Below are positions 42,844 to 51,785 of a DNA stretch of 57,294 nt, piece by piece. Positions within the stretch are counted from its first letter, which is position 1. Each line of letters opens with the position of its first letter. Both the position numbers and the translations under genes were made by a program. Origin of the DNA: Myxococcus xanthus. Lineage in GTDB: Bacteria > Myxococcota > Myxococcia > Myxococcales > Myxococcaceae. The DNA is taken from the NCBI RefSeq assembly GCF_013116825.1, contig NZ_JABFNS010000048.1, positions 1 to 57,294 on the forward strand, given 5' to 3'. The notes under the pieces were generated by a model. The model saw nothing but the letters and a program-made list of their open reading frames with translations. It did no database searches and had not been told where the DNA came from.

Positions 42844-43051
42844 ACTTCACCCGCCCCTCCGAGTTCACGCTGACCTTGAACTCGGAGCCGCAGTAGTTGC
42901 AGCGCACCTCGTCCCCTTGGGCGAGCGCTTCATCCACGGGGTTGTTGGCGTTGCACGAAGGACAGTCGAAGTCCTTGTGCGCCTTGCCACCTCCGCGCGC
43001 GGATTCCTTCTCGTCATCGTCGAAGTCGAACGAACCGCCACCACCAGACAT
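42830..43051 (-). CDS. Small zinc-ribbon protein
   Basis: A 73-aa protein: acidic/Gly-rich start (MSGGGGSFDFDDDEKE), then a zinc ribbon with CPSC and CNYC (DFDCPSCNANNP, VRCNYCGSEFKVSV). This resembles small transcription- or translation-associated zinc ribbons, but no name can be given. ATG 43051 has a strong AGGAGGGG site 4-12 nt upstream. The 3' end overlaps yggS by 14 nt on the other strand. Confidence 0.8.
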   Translation of the reverse strand: MSGGGGSFDFDDDEKESARGGGKAHKDFDCPSCNANNPVDEALAQGDEVRCNYCGSEFKVSVNSEGRVKFKEI

Positions 43052-43356
43052 GTGCCCCTCCTGCGGGATGGCGCCCGACACCGCGGGCTGCCCCGCGCGG
43101 AGGCTACCAGCGGTGTCGTGGAGTGGACACGCCGCTGCGCGGCGCACCCGCCTGCCGGGCGAACAGGCCCCGGCCGGGAAGAAGCGTGCGGGAGCGTGAC
43201 GTGGGAAAGTGTGCCTCCCCGTGAAGTGAGCGGCCCCATTTGAATGGCTGGTCAACAACCGCGTCAGTGGAAATGGGCGGTGGCGGGAATGGTTCCAAGC
43301 CGGGTCTGGCGCGGTGCGGCCCGGCTACCTAATTTCCAAGCGAGGGAGCTCACCCG
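43052..43356. other. Intergenic region between divergent genes (305 bp)
   Basis: It holds the ribosome site of the zinc-ribbon gene and, on the other side, the leader of the 43357 gene (GGGAG before its ATG). I see no clear -35/-10 pair, tRNA or repeat. Both promoters are presumably here. Confidence 0.6.
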
Positions 43357-44160
43357 ATGCAAACGCAGTCCAAGTGGGGGTTCGCGGCGGCGCTCGCGGG
43401 GCTGGTCTGGTCGGCGACGGCCATGGCCCAGGAGTCTGCGAACCCGGCGTTCGGCCCTGGGGAGCAGAGCTCCTACCGCGTCAGGTACCTGGGCATCACC
43501 GCGGGAACCGCGCAGGTGACGGTGGGTGCCCACATGAAGCAGTGGGGCCAGGACGTGTGGCCCATCGTCGCGGTGGCACGCTCCAACGACATGCTGGGCG
43601 TGTGGCCCATCAAGGACAAGTTCGTGTCCTACTGGCAACCGGAGAGCCAGCGCGTGGTGGGCAGTGACTTGCACGCGGATGAGAACGGCTCACGCCGTCG
43701 GCAGCGCATCAAGATGGAGCCGGACGGCAAGACGGCCTTCGTGGTGAAGCAGAAGGAAGGCGAGTCCCCGCGCGAGTCCACCCGAGAGGTGACGGAGGGC
43801 ACGCTGGACGTGACCGGCGCGACGTTCGCATTGCGCAACCGGGAGCTGGTCGTGGGGCAGGAGTATGCCTATCCCGTGTTCACCGGCAGCAAGCAGTTCA
43901 CCCTCCGCGCGAAGGTGGAAGGGCGTGAAGTCCTGGGCACGGCGCTGGGCGACAAAGAGGTCTTCAAGCTCAGCGTGAAGACGGAGTTCGGCGGCAACCT
44001 CGCCTCGAAGCGGGACATGTTCGTCTACTTCACCACGGACTCCAGCCACGTGCCGGTGCGGGTGGAGGCGGAGTTCGCGCTGGGCACCATCGTCGCGGAG
44101 ATAACCGACTACAAGCCGGGCCGGAGCATGACGGTGGCCCGCGCGGAGAATGGCGGGTAG
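43357..44160 (+). CDS. Exported DUF3108-type protein (first copy)
   Basis: A 267-aa protein with signal peptide FAAALAGLVWSATAMAQ and a beta-rich body. It begins FGPGEQSSYRVRYLGITAGT, the usual start of DUF3108 proteins, and ends with VRVEAEFALGTIVAEITDYK. The periplasmic function of this family is not known to me; it may bind lipid or polysaccharide in the envelope. GGGAG lies ~10 nt before ATG 43357. It starts a cluster with a DUF4091 gene (26 nt gap) and a second DUF3108 gene. Confidence 0.85.
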   Translation: MQTQSKWGFAAALAGLVWSATAMAQESANPAFGPGEQSSYRVRYLGITAGTAQVTVGAHMKQWGQDVWPIVAVARSNDMLGVWPIKDKFVSYWQPESQRVVGSDLHADENGSRRRQRIKMEPDGKTAFVVKQKEGESPRESTREVTEGTLDVTGATFALRNRELVVGQEYAYPVFTGSKQFTLRAKVEGREVLGTALGDKEVFKLSVKTEFGGNLASKRDMFVYFTTDSSHVPVRVEAEFALGTIVAEITDYKPGRSMTVARAENGG

Positions 44161-44186
44161 CACCCGCCGGAGAGTGAAGGGGGCGG

Positions 44187-45875
44187 ATGGGCGCAGGATG
44201 GGCGTGGGCGGTGGTGGCGGCGGCGATGTCCGCCACGCAGGAGCCTCAGGTGGTGTCGCCCCTGGTCAAGGTCCGGCCGGGCGAAGCAGTGAAGGGACGC
44301 AAGGAGGCGCGCCTCAGCCTCGCGCGCGGTGAGTGCGAGGCCGTGCAGGTGGCGCTTCCCGGCCGGGTGGTGCGCCCCACCGTGGCGCCGCTGACGTTGA
44401 AGGGCCCGGGCGCGGCGCTGAAGGCCAGCATCTGGCGCGAGGCCTTCATCGACGTGAAGACGCCGTCCAACGGCCAGGGCCACAAGGGCCCCTGGCCCGA
44501 CGCCCTGGTTCCGGTGGATGCGCCGGGACATGACTCGAAGCTGCCCACCGTCTTCTACGTGGAGGTGTGCGCCCCGGAGAAGCAGGAGCCGGGGACGTAC
44601 CGGGGACAGCTGCTGGTGAAGGCGGGTGACGCGAAGGTCCGGCCGGTGCCGTTCACCGCCGAGGTGCAGCCCTTCGCCCTGCCCGCCACGTCCTCGCTGC
44701 CCAACAGCTTCGGAGTGTCGATGTACAGCATCGCCCGGGGCCACGGCGTGGCGCCGGAGTCGGCGGAGGCGCGCAAGCTGTTGCGTGACTACGGACGCGC
44801 GCTCCTGGAGCACCGGGTGAGCGCCCACGGCATGAGCATGACGCCGCCTCCCGTGCGCTTCGAGAAGGGCCGCGCGGTGCTGGACTGGCGCGAGTACGAC
44901 GCGGAGATGGCGCCCTTCCTGGACGGCAGCCTGCTGCCCTCCGGCGCCCGCTTCACCAGCACCGACGTGCGTGACAGCAAGCAGGCGAAGACGGACGCGG
45001 AGAAGACGGCGTACTACCGCGCCTTCGCCGAGCACTTCCGCGAGAAGGGCTGGCCCGCGCAGCTCTTCTTCTACGCCAAGGACGAACCCAAGCCCGAGGA
45101 CGTGCCGCTGGTGAAGGCCCAGTCCTCCCGGGTGCGCGCGGCGGGCGCGATTCCCGTGCTCGTCACCAGCCCGCTGGATGACGCGCTGAATGGCGCGGCG
45201 GACATCCTCACGCCCACGCTCAACTGCTTCTACCCGCGACCCGGGCCGCAGACGTGCCGCAGCGTGGTGGAGGCACGCGCGCTGCGCAAACGGCTGCCAG
45301 GTGACACCCGGGTGTGGTGGTACCAGAGCTGCAATTCGCACGGCTGCAACGGCGGCCCCCCGGCGGACAAGGCGGTGGACGCGGCCTACAGCGGCTGGGC
45401 TTCGTACATGGTGGACCACCCCGCCCCGCTCAACCGGGCCATGGGCGTGCTCGCCTTCTCCTCCGGCGTGGACGGCGAGCTCTATTTCGACACCGTCTTC
45501 GCCTACAACACGAAGAAGGACCCCTGGAAGGACGTCTTCGAGTTCGGCGGCAACGGCGACGGCACCCTCTTCTATCCGGGGACACCCGCCAGGGTGGGTC
45601 CTTCTGGCCACCAGCCCATCCTCACGCTGCGGCTGAAGCACATTCGGGACGGACTGGAGGACTACGAGTACCTCCGGTTGCTCGCTGAGCTGGGTGACGC
45701 CGCCTTCGCCCGAACGGCCGCGCGCAAGTTGGCGCGCACCGGTTGGGACATCAACGCGGATGCGGGAGAATGGGAGGCGGTCCGCGAGGAAGTCACCACC
45801 CGGCTCCGGAAGCGCTGGGCGGAGTCCGAATATGCGAAGCGCCCGGACCGTCAGACGCCGCAGAGCACCCCGTAG
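44187..45875 (+). CDS. DUF4091-type glycoside hydrolase-like protein
   Basis: A 562-aa exported protein with a short signal peptide (AWAVVAAAMSATQ). It has an N-terminal beta domain (~20-165), a TIM-barrel-like centre (~180-480) with acidic residues in LFFYAKDEPKPEDV, VWWYQSCNSHGCNGG and DGELYFDTVFAY, and a helical C-terminus. DUF4091 domains are usually found in enzymes that act on carbohydrates, often with an Asp/Glu pair; DEP could be part of the site. The substrate is unknown. It lies between two DUF3108 genes on the same strand, 26 nt after the first and 17 nt before the second, so it is likely cotranscribed with both. Confidence 0.8.
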   Translation: MGAGWAWAVVAAAMSATQEPQVVSPLVKVRPGEAVKGRKEARLSLARGECEAVQVALPGRVVRPTVAPLTLKGPGAALKASIWREAFIDVKTPSNGQGHKGPWPDALVPVDAPGHDSKLPTVFYVEVCAPEKQEPGTYRGQLLVKAGDAKVRPVPFTAEVQPFALPATSSLPNSFGVSMYSIARGHGVAPESAEARKLLRDYGRALLEHRVSAHGMSMTPPPVRFEKGRAVLDWREYDAEMAPFLDGSLLPSGARFTSTDVRDSKQAKTDAEKTAYYRAFAEHFREKGWPAQLFFYAKDEPKPEDVPLVKAQSSRVRAAGAIPVLVTSPLDDALNGAADILTPTLNCFYPRPGPQTCRSVVEARALRKRLPGDTRVWWYQSCNSHGCNGGPPADKAVDAAYSGWASYMVDHPAPLNRAMGVLAFSSGVDGELYFDTVFAYNTKKDPWKDVFEFGGNGDGTLFYPGTPARVGPSGHQPILTLRLKHIRDGLEDYEYLRLLAELGDAAFARTAARKLARTGWDINADAGEWEAVREEVTTRLRKRWAESEYAKRPDRQTPQSTP

Positions 45876-45892
45876 TCTCTGGAAGGAAAAGG

Positions 45893-46780
45893 ATGAGCCC
45901 CCTGCGCACCCTCTTCGCGGCCCTGTTGTCACTGTCCAGCGTCAGCGCCTGGGCCCAGTTGCCGGACGCGGAGGCGGACGCGTCGGAGGCTGAGGGCGCC
46001 AAGGCCGAGGCGCCCCTCACCGTGGCGCCTTGCACTTCCGCGCTGCCGGCACTGCGTACGCCCATGGCGTTCATGCCGGGTGAAGTGCTCGAGTTCGACC
46101 TCGACGCCATGGGTGCGCAGGCGGGCACCATGACGATGCGCGTCCACAAGCAGAAGGATGGGCATCTCCCCATCCAGGTGGAGGCGCAGACCAACACCTT
46201 CTTCTCCAAGGTGCGGCGCGTGCGCGGCAGCGCCACCGCGTACCTCCACCCTCGCACGCTGCGTCCCAATCGATACGTCGAAGACACCATGGAGAACGAA
46301 CAGCGCCGCAAGGTGAACGTCGCGTTCGGCCAGAAGGAGCGCACCGTCAAGGTCGACTACCAGTTCGGCCAGCGCCCCAAGGGGCAGTTCAACTACACCT
46401 TCGACAAGGACGGCCTGGATGTGGCCGGAGCCATCTATCTGCTGCGCCAACTGCCGCTCAAGGACGACCTCCAGGTGTGTTTCGACGTCTACGGCGTGCG
46501 CCGCATGTGGCGAATGCAGGGCGCGGTGGTGAAGCGCGAACAGGTGACGACGCCGCTGGGCCAATTCAATGCATGGCACGTGACGGGCACCGCCGTGCGG
46601 CTGGACCGGCCCAAGCAGAAGCGTGAGGTCCACGTCTGGATTTCGGACGACGCGCGCCGCCTGCCGCTGGCCGCCGTGGGCACCATCGACCTGGGCGCCG
46701 TGCGCGCCACCCTCACCTCCGTGTCGCGTCCAGGTGAGAAACCGCAGAAGAGCGAAGGTCAGGAAACGATGAAGTGGTGA
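45893..46780 (+). CDS. Exported DUF3108-type protein (second copy)
   Basis: A 295-aa protein with signal TLFAALLSLSSVSAWAQ, a short acidic/Ala-rich part (~20-45), and the DUF3108-like body starting FMPGEVLEFDLDAMGAQAGT, including YLHPRTLRPNRYVEDT and VHVWISDDARRLPLAAVGT. It is a paralogue of the 43357 protein (same domain start, different details). ATG 45893 has GGAAGG 5-12 nt upstream; the upstream frame is noise. It ends 30 bp before a gene remnant. Confidence 0.85.
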   Translation: MSPLRTLFAALLSLSSVSAWAQLPDAEADASEAEGAKAEAPLTVAPCTSALPALRTPMAFMPGEVLEFDLDAMGAQAGTMTMRVHKQKDGHLPIQVEAQTNTFFSKVRRVRGSATAYLHPRTLRPNRYVEDTMENEQRRKVNVAFGQKERTVKVDYQFGQRPKGQFNYTFDKDGLDVAGAIYLLRQLPLKDDLQVCFDVYGVRRMWRMQGAVVKREQVTTPLGQFNAWHVTGTAVRLDRPKQKREVHVWISDDARRLPLAAVGTIDLGAVRATLTSVSRPGEKPQKSEGQETMKW

Positions 46781-46809
46781 ACGCCTGACGCACCACTTCG
46801 TCGCGGCGC

Positions 46810-47055
46810 CACGACCTGGGCGTTGGGCTGGCGGATGGGCGTCCGGACAGAGCAGCGACGGACACCGAGTGGCGCACCCCACCGCTGTGGGGCCTGGGGC
46901 TGACGCAGGAGGTGCCGCCGGATGCGAGCCATCTGAATGACGGGCGTGCCCGGGCCTTGGAGGAAGCCCTCCTCTGGCGCGGTGGCGAAGCGAAGCCCAC
47001 GCGTGGGCTGGGGGCCTCGGACCGTGCAGTGATGGCGAAGCGCCTGGATTCGCGC
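46810..47055 (+). pseudogene. Remnant of a di-heme oxidoreductase (DUF1111) C-terminus
   Basis: This frame reads about 80 codons that match the end of di-heme oxidoreductases (cytochrome c peroxidase-like): HDLGVGLADGRPDR, EWRTPPLWGLGLT, LNDGRARALEEALLWRGGEA. No heme-binding CxxCH or upstream part is present; the frame is closed by a stop at 46786-46788 and has no start. In the family LHDGRA is usual; here His is Asn. It is a broken gene end that runs in frame into the small gene downstream. Confidence 0.75.
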
Positions 47056-47104
47056 TGGGGGCCGGGGCCCCTCGGCGCGCTGGGCTTCGGCCCTGACTGG
47101 AAAA

Positions 47105-47132
47105 TTGACGGAGTGCTACCTGCCTGTAGCGT
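47105..47132 (+). promoter_or_regulatory. Putative promoter of the 47140 gene, leaderless
   Basis: TTGACG (47105-47110), 16 nt, TAGCGT (47127-47132). The -10 ends 7 nt before the ATG at 47140. Confidence 0.4.
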
Positions 47133-47139
47133 CGAGGCC

Positions 47140-47511
47140 ATGCCCCCTCCGGCCCTGAGCCTCGTCGCCCCTACGCCGTCGCGCAGTGCAGACCCGGTCC
47201 GGTTGGCGGTGGAACAGCTCGCCCGCTCACTGCCTGCGCGCACCGACGCGGCTGTGCTCGTGGACCTGCTGGAGGATGACCTCCGTGAGGGGCTGGATGC
47301 GCTCGGCGAGGTGGAGGCCCATTTCACGGACCTGCTCGACACGCTTCGCACGGAAGCGGTGACACCGGCCGCGCTGGTGGAATCGGGTGATGACCTGCGC
47401 GTCCTTCAGCAGTTGGATTCACTCCACGACGCCGTCGTGCGGCTGCGCAAGCGCCTGTCCCAGGCCGCGAGCATGAATCGGCTGGCGCATGCGCCGGTGC
47501 GCAGCCGCTGA
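47140..47511 (+). CDS. Small hypothetical helical protein
   Basis: A 123-aa protein, mostly helix (VRLAVEQLARSLPARTDAAV, LVDLLEDDLREGLDALGEVE, LQQLDSLHDAVVRLRKRLS), suggesting a coiled-coil or four-helix form. There is no signal or membrane segment. The frame is open upstream through the oxidoreductase remnant, so the start is uncertain; ATG 47140 is chosen because the sequence before it belongs to another family and a promoter lies just upstream. Function unknown. Confidence 0.55.
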   Translation: MPPPALSLVAPTPSRSADPVRLAVEQLARSLPARTDAAVLVDLLEDDLREGLDALGEVEAHFTDLLDTLRTEAVTPAALVESGDDLRVLQQLDSLHDAVVRLRKRLSQAASMNRLAHAPVRSR

Positions 47512-47554
47512 CACGCTGCCGTGAAGCCTCGTTCCTACGCCCGCCCCAGCCGCA

Positions 47555-47610
47555 GGCACTGTTGAGGCAGCGCACGGCCGCGAACGCCGATGCACTGCCT
47601 CGACAGTGCC
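47555..47610. repeat. 16-bp inverted repeat between convergent genes
   Basis: The arms at 47555-47570 (GGCACTGTTGAGGCAG) and 47595-47610 pair fully apart from one T-G pair, separated by 24 nt. There is no T tract. It may be a bidirectional terminator, or a protein-binding or mobile-repeat unit. The rest of the 182-bp gap (47512-47693) shows nothing else. Confidence 0.7.
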
Positions 47611-47693
47611 GTCGCGGGCCGAGAGCAGGCGACGGCCCACGCCCATGCGCTCCCCCCCATCATCCAGGTAGCCTTGTCGTTACGAACATCCAC

Positions 47694-49109
47694 TCAAGGC
47701 CCCGCCGCAGCAGGCGCGGCGGGAGCAGGAGCGGTCGTCGCGGGCCCCAGCACGGGAGAAGGCGTCGTGGGCAGCGGGAGCGCAGGCGCGGCGTTGAGCG
47801 GCGCGGGCGTCCCCAGCAACGGCGCCGGAGTCCCGGCATTCAGCGGCGCCGGCGTGCTCAGCAACCCCGGCGGCGGCGTGGCGGGATTCGAGTTGAGCGG
47901 AGGCTCGGTGGCGATGATTCCCGCGCTGGACTGCCCCGTGCCGACAAACGCGTCGAACGAGCCCGGCGCCAGCGGCTGCACCGTGAACGAACCGAAGGTG
48001 GATGCAGTGGGCGGCGTCGCGAACGCCCCCGTCGTGCCTCTCCCGGGCGTCCCCGCCACCACGGCGGTTCCATCTAACGGCGTCACTGGAAGCTGCCCCG
48101 AGTATGTCACGGGCGTGTTCGTCACCATCGGCACGGGGAAGCCCCCACTGATGACCTCAGGCGTCACCGGCCCCCCTGGCACCGTCGTGGTTTGCACCGG
48201 CGCAGTCGCCAGGCGCCCTGGAGCCGTCGCCGGCACCGTCACCCGCGTCACGGCCCCCGTCTCCTGAAGCGCCTTAGCCGCCCCACTGCCTCCGATGGCC
48301 GAAGGCGCGGGAGGAGGCGACGCCCTCACTGGCGCCCCTAGCACGGCGGAGGGCGGTACCGGCGTCAGTGAGCGCCAGCTCAGCGGCGGATTGCCCGTGT
48401 TCTCCACGAAGGGCCGCGAACTCACCGCAGTGCCGCCCACGTCGATGGCTACGTCCTCGAACACGAACTGGATGAAGCCCCGCGGCTCGAGCCGCGGCGG
48501 GAGGTTCCACACCAGCACCACGAGCTCCGTGTCGTCGTAGCGAGCCTGCCGCAGCAGCCGGTGGGTGTCGTCATCCGCGTACGCGCCAGCGGCCAGCGCC
48601 GCCGCATGCACGAAGGCCGTGTCCGTCAGAAGCTGTCCGTTGCGCCAGACGCTGCCCACACCCCAGACAGCCACCGCGGCATGGGTACGCGTCATCGCCG
48701 TCCAGCCCAGGCCACTGTCCCCATAGAGCGGGACGTCCAACAACACGCCGCCGCCAATGGCATGTCGAGGCGGGCGAGGAGGCGGGCCTGAGCCCCCCTG
48801 CCCCTGCTCCGGCGGGAAACCAGGCCGCAGCAGCGCTACCCGGTACTCCGTGGCGCCCAGGCGGAAGGACGCTTCCAGCGTCCCTTCATCCCCAAAGGTG
48901 GCGCCCGGAAGGGACACGCGGTCCTCCACCGTCAGCGACGCGCTCCCCGTGCCGCTTTCAGCGAGGTCCGTGAAGGGAAGTGAGCCTTGGATGAAGAAGC
49001 CGTCTGGCTGCTCGGTCCTCGCGCTGGCCTCGCGGCCCTCGAACGTGAACCCGCCTGGCGCCGTGGCCAGCAAACCGGACAGAACGAACGTGGTGAAGGG
49101 TCCCGCCAT
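47694..49109 (-). CDS. Hypothetical protein with long Pro/Ala/Thr-rich tail
   Basis: A 471-aa protein. Residues 1-~260 are a globular beta-rich part (FTFEGREASARTEQPDGFFI, TEYRVALLRPGFPP, ELVVLVWNLPPRLEPRGFIQ) with a Gly/Pro-rich loop at ~105-118. From ~265 on it is low complexity, rich in Pro, Ala, Thr, Val and Gly, with repeated TPAPLNA/TPAPLLG units near the end. There is no clear signal peptide by eye. It may be exported or surface-associated, with the tail as a spacer. I recognise no family. Start at 49109; ribosome site weak. Confidence 0.6.
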   Translation of the reverse strand: MAGPFTTFVLSGLLATAPGGFTFEGREASARTEQPDGFFIQGSLPFTDLAESGTGSASLTVEDRVSLPGATFGDEGTLEASFRLGATEYRVALLRPGFPPEQGQGGSGPPPRPPRHAIGGGVLLDVPLYGDSGLGWTAMTRTHAAVAVWGVGSVWRNGQLLTDTAFVHAAALAAGAYADDDTHRLLRQARYDDTELVVLVWNLPPRLEPRGFIQFVFEDVAIDVGGTAVSSRPFVENTGNPPLSWRSLTPVPPSAVLGAPVRASPPPAPSAIGGSGAAKALQETGAVTRVTVPATAPGRLATAPVQTTTVPGGPVTPEVISGGFPVPMVTNTPVTYSGQLPVTPLDGTAVVAGTPGRGTTGAFATPPTASTFGSFTVQPLAPGSFDAFVGTGQSSAGIIATEPPLNSNPATPPPGLLSTPAPLNAGTPAPLLGTPAPLNAAPALPLPTTPSPVLGPATTAPAPAAPAAAGP

Positions 49110-49176
49110 CGACGCTGCCTCCTTGGTCTACAAGGTAGGCAGCGGAGCGGGGAACGGCATGCCCCACCCCTGCGAA

Positions 49177-49695
49177 CTAGATGAGGCCGCGCGCCCTGCG
49201 GATCTGCTCGACCGTCTTGTTGTACTCGATGTCGAAGGCGCTGGTGCCCTCCTGCAGGTGCTTCAGGCGGGAGCGGGCTTCCTTGTCGATTTCGTCGTCC
49301 ACGTCGAGGTGACGCTTCATGACGGCGAAGATCTTCTGACGCAGCCCGTTATCCGCCGAGTACACTTCTTCGACGTTCCGGCTGATGAGCAGGAATTCAA
49401 TCATCTGGTTGATGACGTACTCGATGCCCTCGTCGCCCATCTTGAAGCCGCGGACGTCCGCCATCTCGCGCTTCACCTGGTTGAACTTGGAATAGTCGTA
49501 GCCGCGACGCTCCAGCGCTTCACGCGTCGCCTGGTTCACACGCTCCTCGTTCGCAAGGTACTCACGCATGATGGCTGACAGGTCCATCTCGGCGTCGGCC
49601 ACGCGCATCGGCTCCACCTCGATGTCCCCGTCCTGCATGAGCTGCTGAATGGCCTCGCGCGAGATGATCGGGATCACCTTCGGATACAGCCTCAT
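49177..49695 (-). CDS. DUF507 family protein
   Basis: A 172-aa soluble protein, mostly charged helices. MRLYPKVIPIISREAIQQLM at the start and the two DUF507-type halves (ILD-like EYLANEERVNQATREALERR; KIFAVMKRHLDVDDEIDKEA) fit the family, whose function is unknown and which is found mainly in deltaproteobacteria and some other groups. ATG 49695 is supported by GAGGG upstream and by a promoter whose start lies downstream of the alternative ATG at 49737. It lies between the Pro-rich gene and uvrC. Confidence 0.85.
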   Translation of the reverse strand: MRLYPKVIPIISREAIQQLMQDGDIEVEPMRVADAEMDLSAIMREYLANEERVNQATREALERRGYDYSKFNQVKREMADVRGFKMGDEGIEYVINQMIEFLLISRNVEEVYSADNGLRQKIFAVMKRHLDVDDEIDKEARSRLKHLQEGTSAFDIEYNKTVEQIRRARGLI

Positions 49696-49739
49696 GTCGG
49701 TCCCTCGCCCTCTGTGAAACGTGCTCGGAATCGTCAACC

Positions 49740-49769
49740 GCTATAGTTCAGCGCCGAGCCCAGTCGCAA
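49740..49769 (-). promoter_or_regulatory. Putative promoter of the DUF507 gene
   Basis: On the minus strand TTGCGA (49769-49764), 18 nt, TATAGC (49745-49740). The transcript start near 49733 gives a ~38-nt leader with a GAGGG site. Confidence 0.5.
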
Positions 49770-49832
49770 TGAAAAACCCCAGGAACGTCGCGCTTCCAGC
49801 GCACTTCCCATCAGGTCTGCAGCGGAAATTAA

Positions 49833-51773
49833 TCACGCTGCCCCGGGTGGCGACCCTCCCTGCGTTTTTTCGTCGACGGGTTCGTGCGCGTCGTCAAGGG
49901 AAGCCTCCCGTACGGGATCTTCCGCATCCTCTTCTGGATGTCCGTGGAGGCCCGCATGGACGCGTTCCGCCATGGCCGGTCCGACGACTTCCGCGAGCTC
50001 TTCGATGGAGGCGTCCCCCACCCGCTTGAGCGAGCCGAAGTGCCGAAGTAGTTGCTTGCGCCGCGTCTCCCCCACGCCAGGGATGTCCTCCAGTGCCGAA
50101 CGCACCCGGCTCTTGCGCAGCACCTGCTTCTGGAAGGTGATGGCGAAGCGGTGGGCCTCGTCCCGCATTCGCGTGAGCATGAACATCTCCGCCGAGTTCT
50201 GGGATAGGACGATGGGGTCCTTGCGCCCCACCACGAAGATGCGCTCGGGGCTCCGGGCGCTCTCCGCGTCGCGGTCGAACACCTCCAGGTCGCGGCTCTT
50301 GGCCAGACCCACCACGTCCACCGACTCCACGCCCACGTCCTTCATCGCCGCGTGCGCGCTGGCCAGTTGCCCCTTGCCTCCGTCGATGACGAGCAGGTCC
50401 GGCAGGTCATTGTCCTCCAGGCCCTTCTTCAGGCGGCGGGAGATGACCTCGTACATGCTGGCGAAGTCGTCCTGCTTCTCCAGCGTCTTGATCTTGTACT
50501 TCCGGTAGCGCGACTTGTCCGCGTCCCCATCCGTCACCGCCACCTGCGACGCGACGATGGCCGAACCCTGGAAGTGCGAGATGTCGAAGCACTCCATGCG
50601 GCGCGGGAAGTTGCGCAGGCCCAGCCGCTGCTGGAGCCGGGACAGCACGGTGTCCGTTTCGTCCTTCGTGCGACGGCGCTCCACGAAGGCCTGTTCGGCG
50701 TTCTTCGCCGCCATCTTCACCAGGTCCAGCTTCTCCCCGCGCTTGGGCACCAGGACGCGCACGCGCTCGCCCTTGCGCTCCGTGAGGAGCGCCTCGAGCC
50801 CCCCGGTGCCGTCCTCCAACTCCAGCGGCAGCAGCACCTCCTCCGGCACGAAGCTGCCCTGGTCGTAGTAGAGGTTGACGAACGAGGCGATCAGCTCCTC
50901 GTCGGGGAACTCCTGGCTGCCGAAGGGGAAGGCCTGCCCGCCGTTGAGCCGGCCCTGCCGCACCCACAAGACGTAGAACAGGATGCGGTCCCCTTCCCGG
51001 TGGAAGGCGAAGACGTCCTGGTCCTTGAAGTCGGTGGTGGCGACCTTCTGCCGCTCCAGGCTCCGCTCGATGGCGCTGAGCTGGTCTCGTATCCGCGCGG
51101 CCTCTTCGAACTTCAGCTCCTGCGCGGCGCGCTTCATGCGCAGGCGCAGGCCCTCCACCAGCTCCCCCGCCTTGCCCTCCAGGAACATCACCACCTCGTC
51201 CACGCTGCGGTGGTAGTCCTCCTGGGGCACCGGGTACACGCACGGGGCCGGGCAACGGCCAATCTGGTGCAACAAGCAGGGCCGCTTGCGGTTGGCCAGC
51301 ACGTGGTCGGTGCACGTGCGCAGGCGGAAGAAGCGGTTGACCACCCGCAGCGTCTCGCGGATGGCCCCCGCGCTGGAGTACGGCCCGAAGTAGCGCGCGC
51401 CGTCGCGCTCGTATTTGCGCACCACTTCCAGGCGAGGATAGTGCTGGGTGCGGTCCAGGCGCAGGGAGATGAACTGCTTGTCGTCCTTGAGCAGGACGTT
51501 GAAGCGCGGCCGGTGCTTCTTGATGAGCTCGTTTTCGAGCAGCAGCGCTTCCTTCTCGTTGCTGACGAGCACCGTCTCCAAATCGCCCAGCAACTGGTCC
51601 AACAAGGACACGAAGACGCGCGTGTCGCCGGTGCGATTGAAGTACGAGCGCACCCTGCTGCGCAGGTTGATGGCCTTGCCCACGTAGATGACCTGACCCC
51701 GGCGGTCCTTCATCAGGTACACGCCGGGCTCGGTGGGCAGTGCGTCCAGCTTCTCCAGGAGCTTCGCGTCCAT
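49833..51773 (-). CDS. uvrC: UvrABC excinuclease subunit C
   Basis: A 646-aa nuclease that makes both cuts around DNA lesions in nucleotide excision repair. The GIY-YIG domain is at the start ([20 protein letters not shown], residues ~17-36), a Cys cluster ([20 protein letters not shown] then CPAPC), the UVR motif (~205-240), the RNase H-like nuclease ([29 protein letters not shown]) and a helix-hairpin-helix end ([20 protein letters not shown]). The C-terminal ~40 residues are an acidic tail. It lies 12 nt after uvrB. Confidence 0.96.
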   Translation of the reverse strand: MDAKLLEKLDALPTEPGVYLMKDRRGQVIYVGKAINLRSRVRSYFNRTGDTRVFVSLLDQLLGDLETVLVSNEKEALLLENELIKKHRPRFNVLLKDDKQFISLRLDRTQHYPRLEVVRKYERDGARYFGPYSSAGAIRETLRVVNRFFRLRTCTDHVLANRKRPCLLHQIGRCPAPCVYPVPQEDYHRSVDEVVMFLEGKAGELVEGLRLRMKRAAQELKFEEAARIRDQLSAIERSLERQKVATTDFKDQDVFAFHREGDRILFYVLWVRQGRLNGGQAFPFGSQEFPDEELIASFVNLYYDQGSFVPEEVLLPLELEDGTGGLEALLTERKGERVRVLVPKRGEKLDLVKMAAKNAEQAFVERRRTKDETDTVLSRLQQRLGLRNFPRRMECFDISHFQGSAIVASQVAVTDGDADKSRYRKYKIKTLEKQDDFASMYEVISRRLKKGLEDNDLPDLLVIDGGKGQLASAHAAMKDVGVESVDVVGLAKSRDLEVFDRDAESARSPERIFVVGRKDPIVLSQNSAEMFMLTRMRDEAHRFAITFQKQVLRKSRVRSALEDIPGVGETRRKQLLRHFGSLKRVGDASIEELAEVVGPAMAERVHAGLHGHPEEDAEDPVREASLDDAHEPVDEKTQGGSPPGAA

Positions 51774-51785
51774 GCCAGCCCCCGC

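Noticed and set aside
47781-47880. Possible tandem DNA repeat or CRISPR-like array
   Set aside because: The repeats are short, imperfect, in frame and explained by the Pro/Ala-rich protein tail; no spacers of even length.
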